DNA of 64,000 nt, taken from Cylicocyclus nassatus (lineage: Eukaryota; Nematoda; Chromadorea; Rhabditida; Strongylidae). A program made the position numbers and the translations under genes. The stretch is taken from assembly GCA_958299035.1 (NCBI GenBank), contig CATQJL010000001.1:6750284-6814283 (forward strand), written 5' to 3'. Below are positions 59,057-64,000 of the stretch, piece after piece; position 1 is the first letter of the stretch; each line of letters starts with the position of its first letter. Under the pieces are notes generated by a model. That model had not been told where the DNA came from. It was given only the letters and a program-made list of their open reading frames with translations, and did not search any database.

Positions 59057-61939
59057 CATACGACTCGAAAAAGGTGATTTGCGAGAAAATGCTATCAGGG
59101 AACGTGCAAGAGAGTGTGAGGAGAGGAATGGTTTCAAAAAAGTGTTTTGACAAAGCGAACAAGCAAACAAAAAGCTAAGACTGGCAACTTGAAATGTGGT
59201 GCTACGTACACTTTACGAGTTCATTCTATGTCTTATAATAGCAAAAACTTAAATCCACAAGTTTACAAGAGCCTACAAAATTATGCAATTGTTTAGTAGC
59301 ACGACACAAGATTTTTCTTGCATCAAATGTTTTCTGTGTCAAATATACACAGGTTTTGGCAATCAATTGAGAGTACTACTAAACACTTCTGTTCATTATT
59401 GTAATTTGTATGGGTGATGGAGTAGAGTACGTCTGAGATTTGCATGTGCAAAATTTTCCGCGTAACTCCATCCTCATATAAAAAATAGGACCATTGGTCA
59501 TCCATATCGAAATGTCCCTTGCAGCATGCTCCTGGCTTTGTACTTGACTCGCTGGCATTTAAATCCGATTATTGTTCCTCGCGTCCCAAATACGACCATT
59601 CAACAGTGTTTAACAGTTTGCACTTTTCGCACTTTTGACTCATCCTCCGAATGCAATTTTACGTTGACCATGAGCAGAGAACAATAACCGAGACTCGTGC
59701 ACGTGTTTGCGAATTGTTGAGCCTTTGACTCAACATATTGAATCAGATTTGGCATCTTTCACGAGACAAAATTGGTTGTTCATCCTTAAAATCTGTGCAA
59801 ATCGGGGGAAATTGTGGAAAAGAAGTATATTCTTACCTCGAGACATTCCGAAATGACGTGTAGTATGTTAACTCGTGTGTGACAAGGCTGTCTTAGATGA
59901 TCATCAGCCATTCAGTATCCTTCTGAGGGTATGAACTAAACGGATGTTCCCTTTATTTTCGTTTTTTTTTCATTTCAATCATTAGGTTTTTACTTATATT
60001 GTTGCCCTTGTCCTTCTTTTTAACATCTTTCATTAGAATGTCATTTTGACTTTTTTCTTGGAAGCTGGGTTACAGTTACAGCCTGAAAAGAGCAAAAAAT
60101 TTTGGCTTATTACCTCTCTTTCACAAATCTCTTCAAATCCCGTGATTTTTTTTTTCGAACTGCGCTCTCTTTCGGATAAATTTTTGATTTATGCGAAGGG
60201 TGGAACTGCAACGACTGCTTTTCTAATCCCGATCCAGACTATCAAATGTACGCTCACTAGGATTGATGAAATATTTTTCTTCAATCATGGTTTAGCAAAG
60301 AATTTTATATTCATTTATTACAATTCTCAATTTTTCGCACCTTTGTGCCATTTTGATTTTGCGATTTGGATCATCTCATCAGAGTTTCTTTTGCAGCATT
60401 TATATTCTCAGTTCATAAGATAACAATTCGCGATCAAACTGGGAACCTACTATGGCGTGGGATTTATTACTGCCAACTTTGTTGGGGCAAACTGATACGC
60501 CACGAAATGGCCCGTCAGAGATTCCTTTGAGGTCGAACATGGCTATGGTATCATTTATTTTGATATAGTCAAGCCTGTATTGAAGTGAATGCGCTTTGCT
60601 TTTTTAACTATGCGACATATTGATCAAGGCACATAGGACTGCAGTGTTGTGCATGTAATGGCAATGTGCTGTCGCTGTTGTTTTGCGACATAGTGGACTG
60701 GTTTAGTTGTTTAGTGATTGTTCGGCGATTATTGCTGTTGGTCATTGAGTTATATGTGCATCCGTTGTTTTTGCTCGTGTGTTTGGAAGTTTAGCAGATC
60801 CTGCAATCGGATCCGTTCAGATGCGTGTGTGCTTGTAAAAACACAGCGAGTGGGCAAATATTCAGATGCGCTTTACGCTTTCAGTCATATCCGATTATTA
60901 TATTCTTTCCAAATATTACAATCTTCATCTATTGAGCATAAGAAATTTTAGGAGGTGATGGTATAGTTAAAACCGACTATTTTTTGAATACTCGTACTCC
61001 AATAATTTATTCGATGAGAAAAGTGGAAAATTCAGAGAAGTGCATTTTTGATTATCTGAGTAGTCGAGTTAAAAAAACCTTTATTTGAATATTTGTTTGT
61101 GACGAATCGAGAAAACTTATTCGAAATTTTATTCGGTTTGAATATCCAAGTAAAATCTAGAGTAAGTTGTTTTTTCAATTCGTCCGATAAGTAAATACTC
61201 GAATAAAAGTCTTTTTCATTTATTCGACTATTCGAATAATCAAATGAATGCACTTTTCTGAACACTCGACTTTTCTGTTTCGAATAAGTTATTTGAATAC
61301 GAATATTCGAAAATATTCGGTTTTAATTGGGTGATGGATGGTTGTCGTCGTTTGTCAGTGAACATAGTCACTTTTAGCGTAGAGTTTATGCTCATCTGCA
61401 ATCGAGTACGCTTTCAGGCACATTTTTTTGGAACTGCACATTCTCTGGCATGGGGTAGCCATAAGTAGTGTCTTTCCAGTGTCTTTTCTTGATTGTCTTT
61501 GTTGGTTAAGCAAAAATTGTGCTCACGGGTAAGGACTGCTGTAAATACCTTGATTTTTCTCCACTTGCAAGACCTGGGTCTCATCGCTGACATCATGGGA
61601 ACTGCGCAATTGCGCACATCAGCTTAACCTATGTAGCGACTTCTAATTGATTCCAACATTGTTGCCTTTCGCAGTGAGATTTTTGGTAACTTTACATGCT
61701 TCAAAATTTATTCTCAGCATCCCCAGGACGTCCACGAAGGTAGGAAATTTGAAGTCGACACTTTTGCGTATTCTCTTGGATTTGTGCATGGATTTTTCTT
61801 ACCATCCTGCATTATTATTTTTGTTGAAACTCGAAATAATCAATTTTCAATCGATCCTTGACTGTGAGGAAGGCACAAGATCTTCATGCGCTCTTCGGCT
61901 AATAAGGCCGCGTTCGCGCTCAAAGATCTTGTGCCTTCC
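59057..61939. other. AT-rich, no gene recognised
   Basis: A 125-codon plus frame (60046-60423) is dominated by Phe, Ile and Leu as expected of T-rich DNA. 61020-61320 has TTCGAATA/TATTCGAA clusters. No splice-consistent coding seen. Confidence 0.35.
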
Positions 61940-62393
61940 TCATGCAGCAGCGTATACGTGTGTCTGTATGTATATTCCAAATAGAAAATTCCATTTCTAA
62001 ACTGATCCGTAACAGAGTTGGCACACATACACTTCGGGGCGGGGCGGGTGCTATAGGCTACTTTTTGTCATCTATCGATATCGATTTTATCGATTTTATG
62101 CAAGGTTTGACCTAGGGGCTAAGTTGGTAGAGGAGGTAATCGAGCATGCTGATTACGAATAATTATTAGTTTTTAGAATTATCTGCTATTTTATCGGTTT
62201 TATCGATTTTTTGCAAAGTTTGAGCTACGGGGCCGGGAATTCGAATGGGGATAAGTGAGCATGCTGATGATAACACAGCGGGAATAGGGAGTTGTGGTAT
62301 GTAGAAGTGCGCATAGGGGAAGGTTGTACAGGGGTAGAGATAGGAGCTTTATAATAGTCTGACAAAGCCGGGCGGAGCCGGGTAAGTCGCTAG
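61940..62393 (+). mobile_element. Helitron copy with altered 5' end
   Basis: The 3' end is typical (GCCGGGCGGAGCCGGG, then CTAG at 62390-62393 and T). Leader and two to three diverged units precede it. The normal TC start is missing; instead the 5' side abuts an inverted repeat at about 61867-61942 (GAGGAAGGCACAAGATCTT and its complement). Confidence 0.7.
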
Positions 62394-62599
62394 TTCATGT
62401 AAATGTGACCAGCATTTCATGTAACCCTTGATATGCAACAATATTTGATTTTGAGTTTTTGCTTACTCATGCGTGGGTGTCGCTGACTTCTCGATGCTGT
62501 GTTCTCGCATACAGTTTTTGTTAGGATTATCACGTCCACCCGAACACCTAGCGCTGATTGGTTAAACATTAGGGTTATTTTCTCCGAACGCAAACACAC

Positions 62600-62960
62600 A
62601 AGCAAGCAGAAGCCATGAAGTCAGCTGCTTGTTTACGTGCGCCATCGCCGTCGCATCGCGCCGGCTGCTGTCGCTTGTGTTGGTCGTGGCGGTGCCGTCG
62701 CCGTGTGGCTTGGCCGACAGACGGTCGCTGTGTTCGTTGTGCTTTTCGCTCGTCGTGTGTTGCGATGAAGAGTTCGAACGTTATCGATATGACACCACGA
62801 GTTTCGCAATCATACATCTCTGGTTCTGTGTGTCTATCACACGTTTTTTCTCTCGAAATTTTCGGAAAACTTCTGAGCAGTGGCGTACGTGCTCGTCATA
62901 AATTCGCCTTAACGCTTCAGTTTTTCTTCTGGTTCGCTCGCTCGGTGTAGGAGTTATTTT
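62600..62960 (+). promoter_or_regulatory. CG-rich block, possible promoter or 5' exon
   Basis: A short segment is rich in CpG and CGTCG/CGCCG trinucleotides (densest at 62640-62770), unlike the AT-rich surroundings. Overlapping open frames exist on both strands, which such composition favours by chance. It may be a promoter or first exon for the coding stretch at the right edge. Confidence 0.25.
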
Positions 62961-63284
62961 AGCTGCATCGGAGTCTAATTCTTGGACTCTTTCTCTCTCA
63001 CGGTTTTTTTCGATTTACAGCGTTAGTTAGTCAGAACAATCGTTCGTTTTTGAGATTTTACTGAGTTTTACTACTTTTTAATTATTCGTAAGTCGGACTG
63101 CATTACTAGTTCTGACCGAGCTACTATCTTCATGGTCCTTCCTTCCAGAATGGATTCTATGAAAAATAAAGATTTCAAAACATATAGGATGCAAATGCAT
63201 CCTAGATAGTTTATCGAAAGCTCTAGTAGTCCTTAAGGACAGCGTCCAGGCAAATGGGGATCTCTCGGAGGGTAATCTTGGAGC

Positions 63285-63528
63285 CCTAACTAAAACACTG
63301 CCCAAGCGGCAGCTCAAATGGTGAGCTCACAGTTGAGATATTCGCCTCCGAAATGGACCCCGTGATTGTATTTGATGGATTCATGGCGCGACACATCAGT
63401 TTCGCGCGAAGACCCCTGCGTGTCGCGCCATGAATCCATGCGAATACGATCCCGGGGTCCAGTTGAGGCGAGTATCTCAACTGTGAGTTTACCATTTGAG
63501 CTGTCGCTTGGGCAGTGTCTTAGTTAGG
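63285..63528. mobile_element. 244-bp foldback
   Basis: Ends CCTAACTAAAACACTGCCC and inverse GGGCAGTGTCTTAGTTAGG. Arms of about 110 bases include a smaller GGATTCATGGCGCGACAC palindrome at the centre. Confidence 0.8.
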
Positions 63529-63578
63529 TCCCCAAAATTATTTTCACATCAGAGAGCTCTTTCAGTTTCATTTTCACC

Positions 63579-63680
63579 TTACTTCATCGCTAGCTTTTTT
63601 CTTTTATCTGCGTGCGAAAAACGACAACCCTTACTTCATCGCTAGGTTTTTTCTTTTATCTGAGTGCGAAAAGCGATAAC
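63579..63680 (+). repeat. Tandem 52-bp duplication
   Basis: TTACTTCATCGCTAG, then TTTTTTCTTTTATCTG and GTGCGAAAA, occurs twice at a 52-base spacing with a few changes. Confidence 0.85.
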
Positions 63681-63698
63681 TGAGAAGTGCTGAAGTAG

Positions 63699-64000
63699 GC
63701 AAGATTTTGGTCCATCGAGTTTTGTGAGACTGGAAGCTTCTTCATTTTTTGATGGTCTTCCCGAGCTTGGCGAGCTTATATTACTGGCTGAATTATACAA
63801 TCAGTTGAAATCATTAACTCAGTTATGGCTGTTCCAAGGGGAATGTGGTGCAAGGCAATTATCCGGACATCACCCATGTTTATCTTTATCGCAATCAAAA
63901 CTTCTGTTGTTTGCAGAGTCCCTTTTTTCTAATTTTCATCATGCAAATTATTTTTTTGTGCTTGCAAATCGATTTACGATATGTTCCAACCCGCGCTGCT
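63699..64000 (+). CDS. Probable partial exon running off the right edge
   Basis: One plus-strand frame is open from just after a TGA at 63691-63693 to the window end, about 300 nt without ATG. Translation is strikingly protein-like: a Leu-rich helix (ELGELILLAELYNQLKSL), WLFQGECGARQLSGHHPC, SKLLLFAESLFSNFHHANYF and FTICSNPRC. Spaced Cys and His suggest a folded or metal-binding module. An AGTAG acceptor at 63694-63698 is possible but lacks a pyrimidine tract. I do not recognise the family. The CG-rich block 1 kb upstream may be the promoter or 5' exon of the same gene. Confidence 0.4.

Noticed and set aside
60046..60423. 125-codon plus-strand open frame
   Set aside because: Composition is that of T-rich DNA, no motif, no splice context; likely chance.

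Overview
The window looks like eukaryotic, repeat-rich chromosomal DNA, most probably from a nematode. The evidence is split genes with short introns, acceptors of the TTTCAG/TTTTAG type, acceptor-like AG sites 2-15 nt before start codons (as expected for spliced-leader trans-splicing), and a transposon set of Helitrons, RTE-type LINEs, BEL/Pao elements, mariner-like MITEs and TTAA-flanked MITEs. A clade V (strongylid or hookworm-like) nematode is my inference; nothing here proves the species.

Layout. 1-21 kb is almost entirely repeat: a Helitron with a snap-back interior (502-1586), a mariner-like MITE joined to its end (1589-2268), a 4.1-kb palindrome (3698-7805), a decayed BEL/Pao gag (10.8-12.6 kb, minus) and several foldback or TTAA MITEs. 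At 21.3-22.0 kb a small plus-strand gene with a Cys/His zinc-knuckle-like motif begins; its 3' end is uncertain. From 28.7 to 43.6 kb, minus strand, lies a complete nine-exon SAM-dependent methyltransferase gene (316 aa). One of its introns is 13.3 kb and holds a nest of mobile elements: a decayed but full-length autonomous Helitron (36119-42550) with its own promoter-like region, an RTE LINE, a foldback element, a DDE transposase fragment flanked by inverted tRNA-like sequence, and more. Immediately upstream on the same strand is a complete six-exon lipid phosphate phosphatase (44104-46259, 297 aa). Head to head with it, on the plus strand, is an ANKRD40-like ankyrin gene (50010-56966 or beyond). 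From 57 to 62.4 kb there are mariner and Helitron derivatives. The right edge holds a CG-rich block and an open frame running off the window.

The host genes are ordinary cellular functions (lipid phosphate turnover, methyl transfer, an ankyrin adaptor) and do not form an obvious pathway. The two minus-strand genes are co-oriented and 0.46 kb apart, so they could form an operon. The mobile elements fall into recognisable families that share ends across the window: six Helitron copies of one family, three mariner-like MITEs with the same end, four TTAA MITEs, and a pair of MITEs one of which sits inside the Helitron genes. Exon coordinates were set by hand from reading frame, splice consensus and phase. 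All nine methyltransferase exons and all six phosphatase exons agree in phase and give exact multiples of three.
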